Shown here: in pieces, positions 1-12,100 of the stretch | How the letters are laid out: each line of letters begins with the position of its first letter | How positions within the stretch are numbered: the stretch's first letter is position 1 | Origin: Cephalotrichum gorgonifer | Taxonomy: Eukaryota; Ascomycota; Sordariomycetes; Microascales; Microascaceae | DNA length: 64,000 nt | Direction: 5' to 3' | NCBI GenBank assembly: GCA_900312665.1 | Contig: ONZQ02000001.1 | Coordinates: forward strand, 2,705,248 to 2,769,247 | The notes under the pieces: generated by a model | The model's input: only the letters and a program-made list of their open reading frames with translations | What the model was told of the DNA's origin: nothing | Database searches by the model: none | Translations under genes and position numbers: made by a program

Positions 1-143
1 AGACTGCCGTTGCGTGACAACACCTACTCTTGTTGCATCCCTTACAAGTGCATATCTTGCGAACATCTTCAGTCATTTACCCAGTAGTCTTTACTTGATA
101 CAAGTACAGACAAACACAACATATTACCACTCCGCCCGGCGCA

Positions 144-1100
144 ATGGCAAACCACCGCCGAAATGCAGTCTACATCGCGACGATAGCGTATGCGATAACC
201 GTCATCTTCCTTATCCTCGTCATCATCGGAAATACGAGCGACAAGGTCGGCATCCGCGACACCTTCTTCTTCAAGATCCAGATGGCCAACATCATCCCCG
301 AGTCGGCATCCAATGCCGCCCTGCTTAACTCGGTGGCCCGGAGCCTTGGGCTCCACGACTTCTACCAGGTCGGCCTCTGGAACTTCTGCGAGGGGTACGA
401 CGACGAGTATGTGTTACGGGACTAGCCCCCCCTCCCCACTCCCTTTTTTTTTCTTTTTCCACCTCTTCATGAAAGAAAGGAAATACTGACATTGTAATCC
501 AGGGGCATCGTGTACTGCTCTCCGCCTAAACGCCTCTACTGGTTCAACCCCATCGAAGTTCTCATGGATGAGCTCCTCGCAGGTGCAAGCATAGCGCTCC
601 CAAGCGAGGTCGTCACTATCCTCACCCTCCTCCGCCTCGGCTCGAAGGGCATGTTCATCCTCTTCTTCATCGGCATAGTCCTCAGCTTCGTTCTAGTCTT
701 CCTCTCCCCCCTTGTCCTCCGCACGCGCCGCTGGTCCCTCCTAGTCGTGACCCTCTCCATCCTCGCTGCCGTCAGCACCGGTGGCGCTACCGTCCTTGCC
801 ACCGTCTTCTCCCTCGCAGCCAAGTACGCCCTCACGCTGCAGTCCGAGCTGAACATCTCTTCGGCCGTCAGTCCTCTAATGCTGGCGTCGACGTGGATCG
901 CCGCCCTGTGTACCACCACCTGCTTCTTCCTCCACAGCGCCGTGGGATGCTGCTGCCACGTCTCGAGGGCAGATACGAAGCAGGAGGCGGCCGGGTCGCT
1001 GGTGATGGCGGAGAAGAAGCGGTTCAACGTGCACGACTTCATCAACAAGAAGAGGAGCGCGCACGCGACTTCGTCGGGGGTATCGTCGACTCATACCTAG
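144..1100 (+). CDS. SUR7/PalI-family four-TM membrane protein
   Basis: Two exons, 144-406 and 503-1100, with an intron at 407-502 (GTATGT donor, ACTGAC branch region, CCAG acceptor). The join restores a Glu codon and gives a 286-residue protein. A hydrophobic segment lies at residues 7-27 (first TM helix). An extracellular region follows with the family's cysteine signature (LWNFCEGY ... GIVYCSPP), then three more hydrophobic helices, and a basic Ser/Thr-rich cytoplasmic tail (KKRFNVHDFINKK). SUR7-family proteins of fungi sit in the plasma membrane at eisosomes or septa and act in membrane organisation, endocytosis or pH sensing; which of these applies here cannot be told. The start at 144 leads directly into the TM helix. 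It converges on the GTPase gene at 2173. Family assignment is firm, paralog identity is not. Confidence 0.85.
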
Positions 1101-2172
1101 ATGAGTATCGATGGATAGAGAATCGCTAGGTTTAATAGTAATACTCTGCATTTGCGGGGCTGGGGAGGCCGTATTATCCCATGCCGCAGCTGCGTTCTAC
1201 ACGTCATACGCCGAGCGGGTAGTCGCCCTCACGATAGGAGACGAGCGCCTGGTCCGGTTTCCTTTGTCTTTAGATTCGAACCCGCCGCCGCTCTTATGTT
1301 TCGGCCTCCGCGTCTATCCATAGGCTGAGATAGAGGTTATTTCCTTTTAACCATTGAATCCGCTCTGACGGGTAAAAGAGGCAGAGGGTTCAGTATTGTG
1401 TTGGCTAGAGGCTACTACGGCCTCGGAAGTAATTGGATATCCGGAATAAAGGCGTTCGGGGCATATTTTGGGGCTACGGGCAAGGAATCCTTGGGCCCGG
1501 GGACGGATAGAATTGATAGGGCAGCCCTCACCATTCGGGACCCATGACCCCGACCACATAGCAGCTCACAAAAAAGGATATACTTGAATAAATTGGTCTT
1601 ATGGTTACTTCGATTGTGGCAAGTCATTTACGTTATACTCGAGATGAGAGTAGCGCGAGGATATTGTACAAAAGAGCAGCCCCGTTCTTGCCTGCCTTGA
1701 GCCCGGGTATTAAGTCCAGTATCGACAGTTGAAAAGAGGGGGAAAAAAAGGTGAAAGACGCCTGGCCCATCCGATACAGACCCCCCCGAATCCCGTCGGA
1801 GAACATGAAAGAAAGGTAAAGGAAGGAAGAATAAGAATGGGGGGAAAGATAACAGCGTAAACAAGGACTCCCTCCAGGGGCTCCAAAAAGGCAGTTTCCC
1901 GGTATAGAGGGGACCACTAGTCTCCCTTACACCAAACTAGGTATATGCCGGTCGCCCGGGTCCCCGCTCGGCCACAAGCTCCGGGCTCCGGCATGATACC
2001 AGCCCCCGAGACCCGTTGCTCTGGTCCGGCCGTAGCGGGTGCTTCCTCCAAGGTGCCATGAAAATATTGTCGACTCGCCCCCCTCCTTTCCGAAAGAAAA
2101 AAAAGCGTATAGGAGGGCTCGTGTAGTCAGTCCCTTTCCCAACGCCCGACAAGCTGTCGCCCCCTCCGCTCT
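1101..2172. other. convergent 3' intergenic region, no gene seen
   Basis: About 1.07 kb between the converging 3' ends of the SUR7-like gene and the GTPase gene. Short open frames on both strands lack homology features, splice structure and third-position GC bias. It should hold both 3' UTRs and polyadenylation signals. I see no repeat or RNA gene. Confidence 0.5.
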
Positions 2173-3190
2173 TTAAACCTGCGCCACCTCCCTCCTCAGG
2201 AAAAACGGCCTGCTGATCCTCTTCCAAAGCCCAAGCTTCTTCCTTACACCCGCGACCTGCTGCCCCTGCGCCGCTCCTTGCGTGGCCAACTCGGCCTCCC
2301 TCCTCACTTTCTCGGCATACTCCCGCCTCTGCTCACTGATACCCCTCAGTAACAGCACGTCCCTGCCAAGCTTCGGAAGCACCAGCCCTGCCTGGTCCCC
2401 CGACACCGCCGACACCTCCATGAAGCTCGTCTTGATCGCGAACGCCCCCGCGACCCTGGAGCCCTCCGAGTACGCTACCGTCCTCTCCTCCGCCCCGGCG
2501 TCGGACTTGTTCCCCGCCAGGAGGATGGAATACTCCCTGTTCGACGTGATGACGGTTTCGGCGATGAGGTCGGCGAGGCCGCGCGCGAGGTGGAGGGAGG
2601 GCAGGTCGGACGTGGAGTAGAGTAAGAGTGCGGCGTCGGTTATGCCGATGGCCTGCTGGACGAGGTCGTTGCGCCAGAGGTTCTGGGAGGGGAGCTCGAG
2701 CACGTCGAACGTGTAGAGCTGGGAGTCTATGTCGGCCGTCGTGCGGTAGCTCTGAGGGGCTTCGACGCCGGTCGGGTCTGGGTTGGGGAAGCGGTTATGG
2801 CAGATCTGGGGCTATCGGTCAGCGTGAAGCGAGGTAGTTACAGGGCCCAGGCTTGGTTTTTTGGGAGATCCAGTCTTGGTTGGGGAGGTGAAATTGGACG
2901 TCAGAGAAGGGTGAATTCGAAGGGATAGGGCGTGGATGGGAGCTCACCCTCGTCAGAAGCGACGTCTTCCCCGTCCCTTTCGCGCCAAGGACGAGTATCC
3001 TGAACTCCCCGGCCGGTTTCCTGGCGGCGCCCAGGCCCGCACCGTTCATCCGCCGTACCGTCAGTGCCCTCCTTATCTCTTCGCCGGATGATAGAAAGTC
3101 TAGGCTCAGCATGCGGCGGAGGTAGCGCTTCTCCTCCTCAGTCCAGACGATGATCGACTCTGGCGAGTCAGCTCCCCTTGCCACTGCCAT
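2173..3190 (-). CDS. atypical Ras-like small GTPase
   Basis: Two exons on the minus strand, 3190-2948 and 2805-2173, giving 291 residues. The intron (2947-2806) has a GTGAGC donor, a GCTGACC branch and a CCCCAG acceptor, and the phase is preserved. The P-loop is GAKGTGKTS near residue 70. The guanine-specificity motif is AGNKSD and the G5-like motif is EVSAVSG. Where Ras proteins have DxxGQ (G3), this reads DVLELPSQN, so the catalytic Gly and Gln are absent or displaced. There is no CAAX box; the tail ends FLRREVAQV after a basic stretch (KKLGLWKRISRPF). I chose the Met at 3190; an in-frame Met lies 31 codons upstream, with a proline-rich extension of uncertain status. Likely a GTP-binding switch of unknown pathway, possibly with low intrinsic hydrolysis. 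Confidence 0.75.
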
Positions 3191-6100
3191 TGCGACCGAA
3201 AGCGCGGAATCCCCTGGGCGAGGGGAAGGGGGATTCGACAACGGTGAGGCTATCGGGGTAAAGAATATGTGTATCCCGAGCAAATATTACTCTCGGGCCG
3301 TATGCTTCGCTTGTTGGCGGGTTCCGTGTCCGATACTAGGATCTGGGACGCAGAGCGAAAGCCCCTCAACAGGATTCTGCAGGCAGCCTTTTTTTGCGAG
3401 CCACTAAAGCTATTTAGAAAGGCAATGTTTACGAGAGAAGGGATACAATTCAAAGCGACCAAAGAGGCCTCTCGGGATGAGAAGAAGGGGTGTGGGCAAG
3501 GTGACACAGGGTCAAGGGAACATCTCATCACGTCACGGCTCCACCGGTATAAGAGGGTCGATCCTGTATAGCCGCATGACGGGCGATAGACGGGTGTAAT
3601 ACTCGAATACTCTGGGGGGTCGGGAGAGGAAACAACCAGAAACACCTTGACTTCCGGCGGGCTATACCGAGCCGTGGAACGAATCATCGGTTTTAGCACG
3701 AGTTTTAAGAACCTCGAGGATTCCACTGAGGGGAAACGCCCCATTGGACACACGTACACACGCACACACACGCACACACTGAGCTTCGGTGGGCGGTTTT
3801 GTGAAACCAGCCCGTTACAGGCGGATGAATTCTACCGGATAGCCAGACACGAGACGGAAACGAGAGCGGGCAAAGCTGGGAGGGCGGGGGCCAGAAGTGA
3901 CCCGGCGTTATCTTCCCGCGCCCTTCTTGCATATTTCTCCGCGGTAGATTTTGATGGGGGGGCATATGTTTGAAAAACTTGGTTATTATTAAAGTAGAGA
4001 GGTGGATATTGATGCCACACGGAAAATTAATCGCAGAACGAAAAGGGTGCGGGGAACATTCGACGTCGTCCCAGTTCGGATGGTGGATCCGTCATGATCG
4101 ACATTGCCGAAGGGGGGCTGGACACGCGAATGACCAAGGATTGGCCCGTTTCTTGCGTGTCCCTTGACATGCGGGGAAGGGACAGTCGTGCTTACACAAA
4201 AGAAGCGACAGGAGGGAGTGTGAGAGGTCAAAAGCAGAGGTAGCTCTATCCACTGAGGGGAATCTCACCTGCCACTCTCAAGAGATCTCACGCAGTCCGA
4301 TTAGAATCAGCCCCTCCTCAGACTGAGGAGGTTACCCCCGTGGCCGGGGACGGCCTTCTTGGGCTTGACGGGACCCGGAACACCCGGCCGCGACGGGCCA
4401 TTTCGTAATCCATTCATGCAACAACTTCGAGCTCGTCCAATACACATACTTACCTGCCCGTCGCCCCCTTCAGTTGATGACCCCTTTCGGTCTCCTTGGC
4501 TTCTCCGGCTTTGTCCTGCTTGCGCTTGAGACTCCGCGTTTGCTCCCCGGATGGGTTTGCTACCCTGACGTCGCCAACAATGACCAGCTCGTATCCCGCG
4601 GGGCCAAGTAGGCATGATGTCTAGGCGATGTTTGTCAGAGGGGACCCGGCAGCAGGCATGATACTGCTGGTAATAAACGTGTCTGGGACGGATGAAGTAT
4701 GGGGAAGGGGGTGAGCGACGGCAAGAAGGGCGAGAATAAGTACCCTGGCCATACAATGCCCAGGGTGACTGTCACACCCGCTGCCCTGGTACTCTTCGAT
4801 CGTGGTTGGCTCGCAGGGCTCATGCATAACTTGTAAGAGGACCACTACATGCTCGGGCTGGCCTGCGCATATGGGCCATAAGGCTGACTTCCACCGGATA
4901 CAGGCAGAAGACGAACCTATGAGTAAGGAACTACGAGTAGGTCCACCTTTCTTGACTTGGGTGAAGTCGGTAGAGGTGCTATTGAGAGAAATCTTCGCCC
5001 ACGTGCAGCTAAACCTTACTTACCTTGGCGCTGATAAGCTTATCCGTGCAGTCACGCGAGCCTATACCTTCTTTACCCGTCTGTCTTATACCGAGAGAGA
5101 GCCCGAGATCAAAGGCTGCCCAAGGGTTAAGGTTGGTGCCACGAGGTGTAAAACAGGCGAGCTAAAGATTGCAAATGGGGCCGAGAGTCCTTCCGCTGGC
5201 GACGATGGGCTTCCTATAGAGAGCACCACGCAGACAATTCTTAGCGATGGACGGGACCGGGAGTCGGGTTGGAGCACTAGGTCCCATGCCTTTTGCGCTG
5301 ACTCCGCCTTTGCTGGCTATTACGAATACTCGTCATTGAGACATGGGGCCTTCGGTTTCGTGAGACCCGGTAGGTTATTTTGATGAGATTAACCCTGAAA
5401 ACCAACCTCAGAGTCCAGTACTAAGGGGTTCGTTCGTCAGGTCAGTGCAGGCGTTGAGAGGTGTTTCGTGGAAACAGGAGGCTTGGTGAATGGAGGGTGG
5501 TAATCGCTACGAGGGTCAAGTATTGAGCTTGGCTTGAGGTACTAATAATAATACTGGGTAGTATATCCTAATCCGAGCAATGAGGAACCATAACAGCCCA
5601 CTGACCGCTCGTCCAGATCCAGAAAGCCCAGCTGAGGGGTCAACATGAAGTGGACAAACGGATAGAGAGGGGCATGCCACTCTGTGCCGTCTGGGCCAGG
5701 CAATATTTGAGTCGGCCCCACATTTCAGCTCCCGGTACTTCGTATTTACTTTATTGATCCCCTTTCCGACAGCAGGCGCACTCCACTCCACCACCCCGAC
5801 CACCAGGCTGCAGGGGGGGGCTTTCCTAAAAGGGTCAAGGAATGTGCCTGGCTGCGCCTGGTGGCTCCAAACACTGAGCGAACAAGCTGGGGAAGGGCCT
5901 ATCCAGCTCGCCCAGCTAGCCCCTCATGGGCCGTGAATCCGTGGACGGAAATAGCCCGCCCTGTCTTGGACCCTCCCTTTTCTTCACCTCGGGAGGAAGA
6001 AGGTGGAGGGGGTTGGCCTCTCTTGTTTGGCCATTCCATCACAACCGCTCATCTCCTCTATCGTGTCAAGGACAAACGATAATGGACAAATCAATAGGTG

Positions 6101-6349
6101 ACTGACGACTGGTTTCCTGTTTCTTCGTGTCTTCAACCCTCTCCTACCCTGTCTCTTGGCCGGCCTTTGTGTCTCCCCCACCCGCCCTACCCCCTTCCCC
6201 GCCAACTCAGCCCTGTGGAGATTGCAGTATCGCCCAATGTTCTGCCTGCAGCCTTCTGCTGTCCCTGCTCTGGATTTCCTGGCACACATCTTTTCTCCCC
6301 CCTTTCTCTTCCCTTTCTTCTCTCTCTCCATGGTGCAGTAGAGCGAGCC
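3191..6349. other. long divergent intergenic region
   Basis: About 3.2 kb between the divergent GTPase and DUF3433 genes. It contains a CA-rich microsatellite at about 3751-3780, a 9-bp inverted repeat at 4313-4331, one TACGAGTA motif (4932-4939) and a C/T-rich leader before 6350. The longest open frame (4802-5383, plus, 193 codons) shows no recognisable domain and no codon bias. An open frame runs from 6098 into the DUF3433 gene but reads as pyrimidine-rich leader. No supported gene. Confidence 0.5.
4313..4331. repeat. perfect short inverted repeat
   Basis: CCTCCTCAG, a single A, then CTGAGGAGG: nine-base arms around a one-base centre. It stands alone in intergenic DNA about 1.1 kb upstream of the GTPase start. 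It may be a protein-binding palindrome or chance. Confidence 0.5.
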
Positions 6350-9190
6350 ATGTCTTCATTCGGCAACCCCAGCCAGAATGGGGCCAACGGTCGACCACTG
6401 GGCAACGACCAGAATCGCGACTCTTTCTCCTCGCGCATCACGAATTTCGCCGTTATCGATATCTCCGTCGATCACGTCCAGTTTGATGGCAGCTCTACTG
6501 AACCGCGTTCCGCCCCAGCCCAGCAGCAGGCCATCCCCTCTCCCTCTGCCTACCCTCAACACACCAAACCCGTCACAGCCGCCTCGCCAACTTACTCGTA
6601 CCATGCCTTTCGGCCAACGATGCCCCCTTCGGGCTCCGCCCAAGCTCAATTAGCCAACATCGGTGGTGTGCACATCCGATCTAGTGATTCTGCGGTATCC
6701 CTCCAGTCCCAGTTTGATGCCCAAGGACAGCTATTGAAGGGGAGAGAGTCGATGGTGTCGATACAGTCCTACTACGACCCTCCAACTTCGTCGCAACTGC
6801 CCGACCCCTACAGTAATGCGGGCCAGACGACATATGCTCCCACATCCTCCTGGATGCGTAGCCAGCAGTCCCAGGGTTATGCCCCCATCTCGCCAGCAGC
6901 CCCGCTCCCTAGCTCGACGTCTAGAGGTTCGCGTGCTGGTGCACGTGGTCGCTATAGCCTGGGCTTCTCAGGACATCACGAATCCATTCCAGAAGAAGGC
7001 CACGATATGGCCCTCCTCCCGGCCGCGGCGCCGATGGGGCAGGCCCGGACATACGATCCCGTCCCAGTCCATGGTCATGGCACTGAAGTAGCATTCGATC
7101 CGACTTCGCTGCTTGGACCTTCAAGCCTTCAGAGAGACTCTTCCCTCAAGAAGCTACAAGAAGAGGAGGCGAAAGGGCACTTGACCGGAGGGTTGGGGGC
7201 AGGCTGGAAGCCGGAGGATCGCATTCTTGGCTCAGAGCTCCTGAGGAGTCCCTCGCGACTACAGGGGTCCATCACCCGCAGGTTCACCCATCGCCAGACA
7301 CGTAATCGCGGCGAAGTCTTGAGGGATATGGGCCAAGAGGAGGCAAATAGGATGGGAAAGGTCATTGAAGTTGTGATTGATGAGCCTACCGGCGTGGATA
7401 TCTCCGCCATGGTTGGCCCCGAGGGGTTGGATGACGACGACGACGACGACGATGACGGTACCCCGGGGGCCAGGACACTCTCGAAGAGGAAGTCCGCCCA
7501 CATTTTCTTCCCACAGCCTAACTGGAAGCCGTTCTCCATGAGGTGGCCTTATCTTTCAGCCCTAATCGTGCTATCCATCGTCCTCGCCATCCTGCAGGAA
7601 TTCATATACCGCAAATCAAAGAGAGAGCCTCTTGTGTCGTTCACCACGCCCGATGAGATCTCGACCATGGCCTACTTTGCTGTCAAGTTCTTGCCTACTA
7701 TAGTCTCCGTCACATACGGTGTGCTGTGGCAGGTAACCGACTTTGAAGTGCGTCGTCTTGAAGCTTTCCAACAGCTTTCGAAGCCAGGCGGTGCGAAGGC
7801 TAGCGAGTCTATAAACGTGGACTACGTCACGAGCATTAATTTTCTGCGGCCCATCTACGCCCTTACCCTGAAGCACTTCGCCGTAGCCGCCTCCTCCCTC
7901 GGCTCCGTTCTCGCCATTTCTCTTGTCCCGACGTTTGGCGCCGCCTCCATCCAACTGACACCCGGCCGGAACGAGAGGGCAGAGAACCCCGACATGGTGA
8001 AGCACGTCGTCGTGAATGCAACCTTTTCCAGGCTCCTCACCGTGACATTGACAATCTGTGCCATATCCGCATCCGTGCTCTTCTTTCTGCTGCAAACGAG
8101 GAGGTCAGGATTGCTAGCGGACGTAAAGGGAATCGCCGGGCTAGCATCGATGGCTGTAGTCAGCCACATACTGACAGATTTCAAGGACATGGACACCGTG
8201 ACACACGAGGACATCCACAACAAGCTGAAAGGCCGCCGATATATATTGCAGAACTCGGCCCTAGCCCCGGACGATAAACATCGTGTGTCAGCCCAGAGCC
8301 AAGAGGACGAGAGATATCAGCATACGCATCTCTCTAAGAACCCGCACCCGCTCATGCTCACCGCTCCAGGCTTTATCACTTACATTGGTGGAGTTGCGCT
8401 GTTCATGGGATTCGTCACTGCTGTTGTCTTCACCGAGGCCACTATCGTCACGGACAAGGCGCCTTGGATCATGACGGCCCTTGCCGTTTGCATCAAGCTC
8501 GGCTGGTCGACGCTGGACACCGACATCCGCATGATGGAGCCCTACTACATATTGTCGTGCCGCCATGCACCGCCTCGGGCGCTGACACTCGACTACACCG
8601 CCATGCCCTTCGGCTACATGCCGTGGCGGGCCTTCCGCAACGGCGACAAGCTCATGGGCTTCGTGGGGGTCGGCTCCGTCATCGCCGAAGTCCTCACTGT
8701 CCTGCTAACCAGCCTGGCGACGGTTGATGGCCGGGACTTCGTCATGGAGGCATCCTTAGCCAGCGAAGGCGCCAAGGGGGTGGAGCTCGACAGCATAAAC
8801 TCCGGACAAGAGACTGTGGTGTCCTTCTTCGCGTCACTAGCCCTCGCCCTCCTTATCCTCCTGTACCTCACCGTTGTGGGTATCGTCGCCTTCGTCCGCC
8901 GGCGCCACCCCTTCCTGCCGCGGCAACCCAACACCATCGCGTCAGTGCTGGCGTACATCCACCAGAGCAAGATGTTATACGACTTCGTGGGTACGTCGAA
9001 GCTGAATAGCACCGAGATGGCGCGGCGGCTAGAGGAGAAGGGGAAGACGTACGGACTCGGGTGGTTCCAGGGGCGGGACGGGCAGACACATTGCGGCGTC
9101 GATGAAGAGGAGTTAACGGGGCGGTATAAGCATGGTCTGGCACAGGGGGAGGTGAACAAGCCATGGGCTACACAGTGGTCTGTGTTTTAG
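6350..9190 (+). CDS. DUF3433-domain multi-pass membrane protein
   Basis: An uninterrupted frame of 946 codons from the ATG at 6350 (MSSFGNPSQNG). The frame is open a further 84 codons upstream, but that part is C/T-rich leader sequence. Residues 1-390 are polar and Ser/Pro/Gln-rich, with an Asp run (nine residues, about 7432-7458). The membrane half has two related blocks typical of fungal DUF3433 proteins. The first begins WKPFSMRWPYLSALIVL near residue 393. The second, near residue 667, holds a TM helix followed by MEPYYILSCRHAPP. Around eight hydrophobic segments are visible, for example at about residues 402-420, 505-525, 561-582, 672-695 and 825-850. DUF3433 proteins are often mislabelled after purine-pathway enzymes in databases; none of those enzyme motifs is present. 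Function unknown; location is probably plasma or internal membrane. Confidence 0.85.
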   Translation: MSSFGNPSQNGANGRPLGNDQNRDSFSSRITNFAVIDISVDHVQFDGSSTEPRSAPAQQQAIPSPSAYPQHTKPVTAASPTYSYHAFRPTMPPSGSAQAQLANIGGVHIRSSDSAVSLQSQFDAQGQLLKGRESMVSIQSYYDPPTSSQLPDPYSNAGQTTYAPTSSWMRSQQSQGYAPISPAAPLPSSTSRGSRAGARGRYSLGFSGHHESIPEEGHDMALLPAAAPMGQARTYDPVPVHGHGTEVAFDPTSLLGPSSLQRDSSLKKLQEEEAKGHLTGGLGAGWKPEDRILGSELLRSPSRLQGSITRRFTHRQTRNRGEVLRDMGQEEANRMGKVIEVVIDEPTGVDISAMVGPEGLDDDDDDDDDGTPGARTLSKRKSAHIFFPQPNWKPFSMRWPYLSALIVLSIVLAILQEFIYRKSKREPLVSFTTPDEISTMAYFAVKFLPTIVSVTYGVLWQVTDFEVRRLEAFQQLSKPGGAKASESINVDYVTSINFLRPIYALTLKHFAVAASSLGSVLAISLVPTFGAASIQLTPGRNERAENPDMVKHVVVNATFSRLLTVTLTICAISASVLFFLLQTRRSGLLADVKGIAGLASMAVVSHILTDFKDMDTVTHEDIHNKLKGRRYILQNSALAPDDKHRVSAQSQEDERYQHTHLSKNPHPLMLTAPGFITYIGGVALFMGFVTAVVFTEATIVTDKAPWIMTALAVCIKLGWSTLDTDIRMMEPYYILSCRHAPPRALTLDYTAMPFGYMPWRAFRNGDKLMGFVGVGSVIAEVLTVLLTSLATVDGRDFVMEASLASEGAKGVELDSINSGQETVVSFFASLALALLILLYLTVVGIVAFVRRRHPFLPRQPNTIASVLAYIHQSKMLYDFVGTSKLNSTEMARRLEEKGKTYGLGWFQGRDGQTHCGVDEEELTGRYKHGLAQGEVNKPWATQWSVF
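7432..7458 (+). repeat. GAC/GAT codon repeat (poly-Asp)
   Basis: A trinucleotide run inside the DUF3433 gene encodes nine consecutive Asp residues in the cytosolic N-terminal half. Such tracts vary in length between strains. Confidence 0.8.
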
Positions 9191-12100
9191 CGTGCGGGAA
9201 ACGATTTCTACTGCTTTTTATTCTTCTCCATTCTCGTTCCTCTTCGTTTTTCACTAAAGATCATGGTCTTTTGTCCGGGGTTGGAATGCATATCATGAAT
9301 GGGGGTGGGTGTTCAGGTTTTTGGGCTATTTGATTTGGCTGCCCATGGGATTTCTGAAGATGTACGGAGTAATGTCATCCATATTGGGCTGGCAACTGAA
9401 TGCATAGAACAAAGGAGTGCGAGGCTGTTTGTTCGCGAACCTTGCCCAGGAATTGAGAGGATCGGATACTACACGTTTGTGGAGAAGCCACGGTGGAATT
9501 GATGTCATGGATTTGAAAATTCTCGGTTTGCCTGGGACTGCTTGGGGAGAGGGGAATGGAATGTACATATTGATCCATTCAAGGTGACGCAATGTGATCA
9601 TTCCGTTGCACAGGCTGTACTGCAAGTAGCCGTCACAACCACTCGGCCTACAGGGCCACGCGCGCAGCTCTGTGACGAGACGGCGGCCAAAACAAGGAAA
9701 TGCGAGAAGATATTTCTCTCCTCATTAGTTTTTAAAAAAGTGAGAGAGTCGCAAGGTGGGGAAGCAGGTCTATCATTTCCTCTCGATTCCTTCTCCAAAG
9801 TCGAAACTTTTGTCGATCGAGAAAGGCTAAAAAGTAGAATCGTTTGATACTTCCAAGGAAACAGTGGACGGATCACTGTTTGATTTTTGGTGGAGATCAG
9901 CGGGGACGACGTGAATGACCCCAAAAACCTTACGAGTAATTTGCTCGAGACGGTTTTCAGGAAGCAACACAAGCTGGATTGACCACAATACCGCATCTCC
10001 TCCCCCTTGTGCCCCCCCAAAATGCAGATGATCGACTTCCCGCCCCCTCTCCCGTATCCATACGCTTGGCAGCTAGTTTCCATGACGCGTTGCGAGGCAA
10101 AACTCCCATCCGGATGGAGGTTTGGTGGCTGTGCTGAGCCGAGTGGAGCAGTCGTCCAGTTCAGTCCGTCCAGTCCCCCCACGACACGATGTGGCATCCG
10201 ACAAAGGATATATCAAGGGGCTGGGCCTGTGAGCCAAAAGAGCCCTGCGACCACTTGGATTGCTGTCCTGAGACGCTGCTCTAGCGTCCGAGAACACATC
10301 TTACTCGTACCTGCCAAGTCCGTGTACAGCCACGGAAGGATTTTACCTCATCTCAGTGTTGTTGAATGAGATGCTTTATCATCAAGGACACACTTCCTCC
10401 CTCTACGGTAAGACCAGAGAGTGTCCTTTTACGAGGAGGCCAAGAAATACATGTCTCCTTGGCAAAATAAATCCTCGTATAAAGTTGACAGCCAAGTTCA
10501 CCTTTAATGTCCCAGAAACACGTAACCGCCTACAAAACCTCTCTGGAACATCCACCTGAGGGTGGCTGTGCACTCCCTACTTGTACTTGTGCTCTGTGCC
10601 TGCTCCGTAAAACTCGTACTCGTACGGAGCATGCTTCGTGCACCGTCTGGGTACGTACTTTGCAACTACGGAGGTATTATGCATGCAAAGTAACCTACCC
10701 CTTTTCAGGAGACCCAAGGGCCAAGAGAGGGATGGCATGAAGAAAAACAGGCCGGATTGATTGAATAATACGGCGCCAGACCACTGACGACTACGCCTGT
10801 CTCCGACGGGGCCTCTCATTCGTCCTCGTCTCTTCCCCCCCTTCTTCTTCCGGGCAAGTGCTTGTGGGGCACTTTTTCCCTCTTCCTCCACGGGCCGCAA
10901 TATGTCCCAATATGTCCTATTTTGAAACCCCGGCGTCAACGGTAGCCCCGGTTCTTTTTTTCTCCGTACTTGTATGAGTTTTAGTGGATAGCGTACATTC
11001 TTCGGACCTCGAGTTAGTGTTTGGGATAGTGTAGCCCCAGGTCCATAAAGAGGGATGTGAAGCTTGGTGCGGTACTCGAGCGGGCCGAGTGGCTGGGACG
11101 GACGGAACGGTCTGGGTTCCTGGCCTGGCCTACCGGTATTTTGACCATACCTGTCTGTACCGCCCAGAGTCGTCGAGGCCGATCTCCGCTCTAGATAAGC
11201 TTACTCGTATTGTACAACCACGGAGTACGAATACGGATCGCCAATATCCCTATTCCATTCTAAGAAGCTCGCACAGGCAGCGTATGTGCATTTAAAAAAA
11301 GGTCCCCCGACGTGACCTCGAGCTACACTATTCCTCCTTCGCTCGTAAGTGACTGCCTCTGACCTCGTCGAAGACTGTCAGGCGATCTCATCCTATCGTA
11401 TTCGCCTTCTCGCAATTTTGGGGTGGCGGCTAACACGAGGTGTTAAGCTGCAAGTACACTGTATCTGAAGGGTGACGGCCCACGGCAGGCCCGGACGGGT
11501 CGACAGGATTTGCCAGCATGTACCTAGGCTTGTACCATTTGCTAGTGGTAAAGTCATGAAATTTGATAAATTGGGCCCGGTACCCAAAGATACAAAGCTT
11601 CCCTTTTGGCTACAACCATGTATTGATGTTCTGTGAGTACTTAACTGTCCCGTCTCTGATACATGAATGCATTATAATATATGGTACTTTAAGCACCATT
11701 GAGCAGTGACTCGTATCTTATTTTGTCTATCCCCCTCTCCCCTGACTTCATGTGGAGACACAACACTGAGAAGTACTTGTATACGATGTCGCTCGTTATT
11801 GCTCTATGGACCCCACCCCTCCGTTATGAGGTGCCTAGCCACCTAAAGCAAGACCGCCGTTCTCGAAAGATACATCCGGGGGACGCATGGTACATGTTCC
11901 GGCGCCTTAAACCCCTATATATGTACTCCATACTGATACTTGTACTTGTATATATTGGATCATGTCCCACTATTATGCGACCTAACGAAGAATGTACCTG
12001 ACCGGACGGATTGGTTACGTCCGCACTCCGTAATCCGTATCCTCCCCTCTTTCCCTAAACCCAATCCCCTGTTCGACTTTCCCCCAAACACAATAATCAC

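Noticed and set aside
4802..5383. 193-codon plus-strand frame in the GTPase/DUF3433 gap
   Set aside because: No recognisable motif, no GC3 bias and no splice partners; composition like surrounding intergenic DNA.
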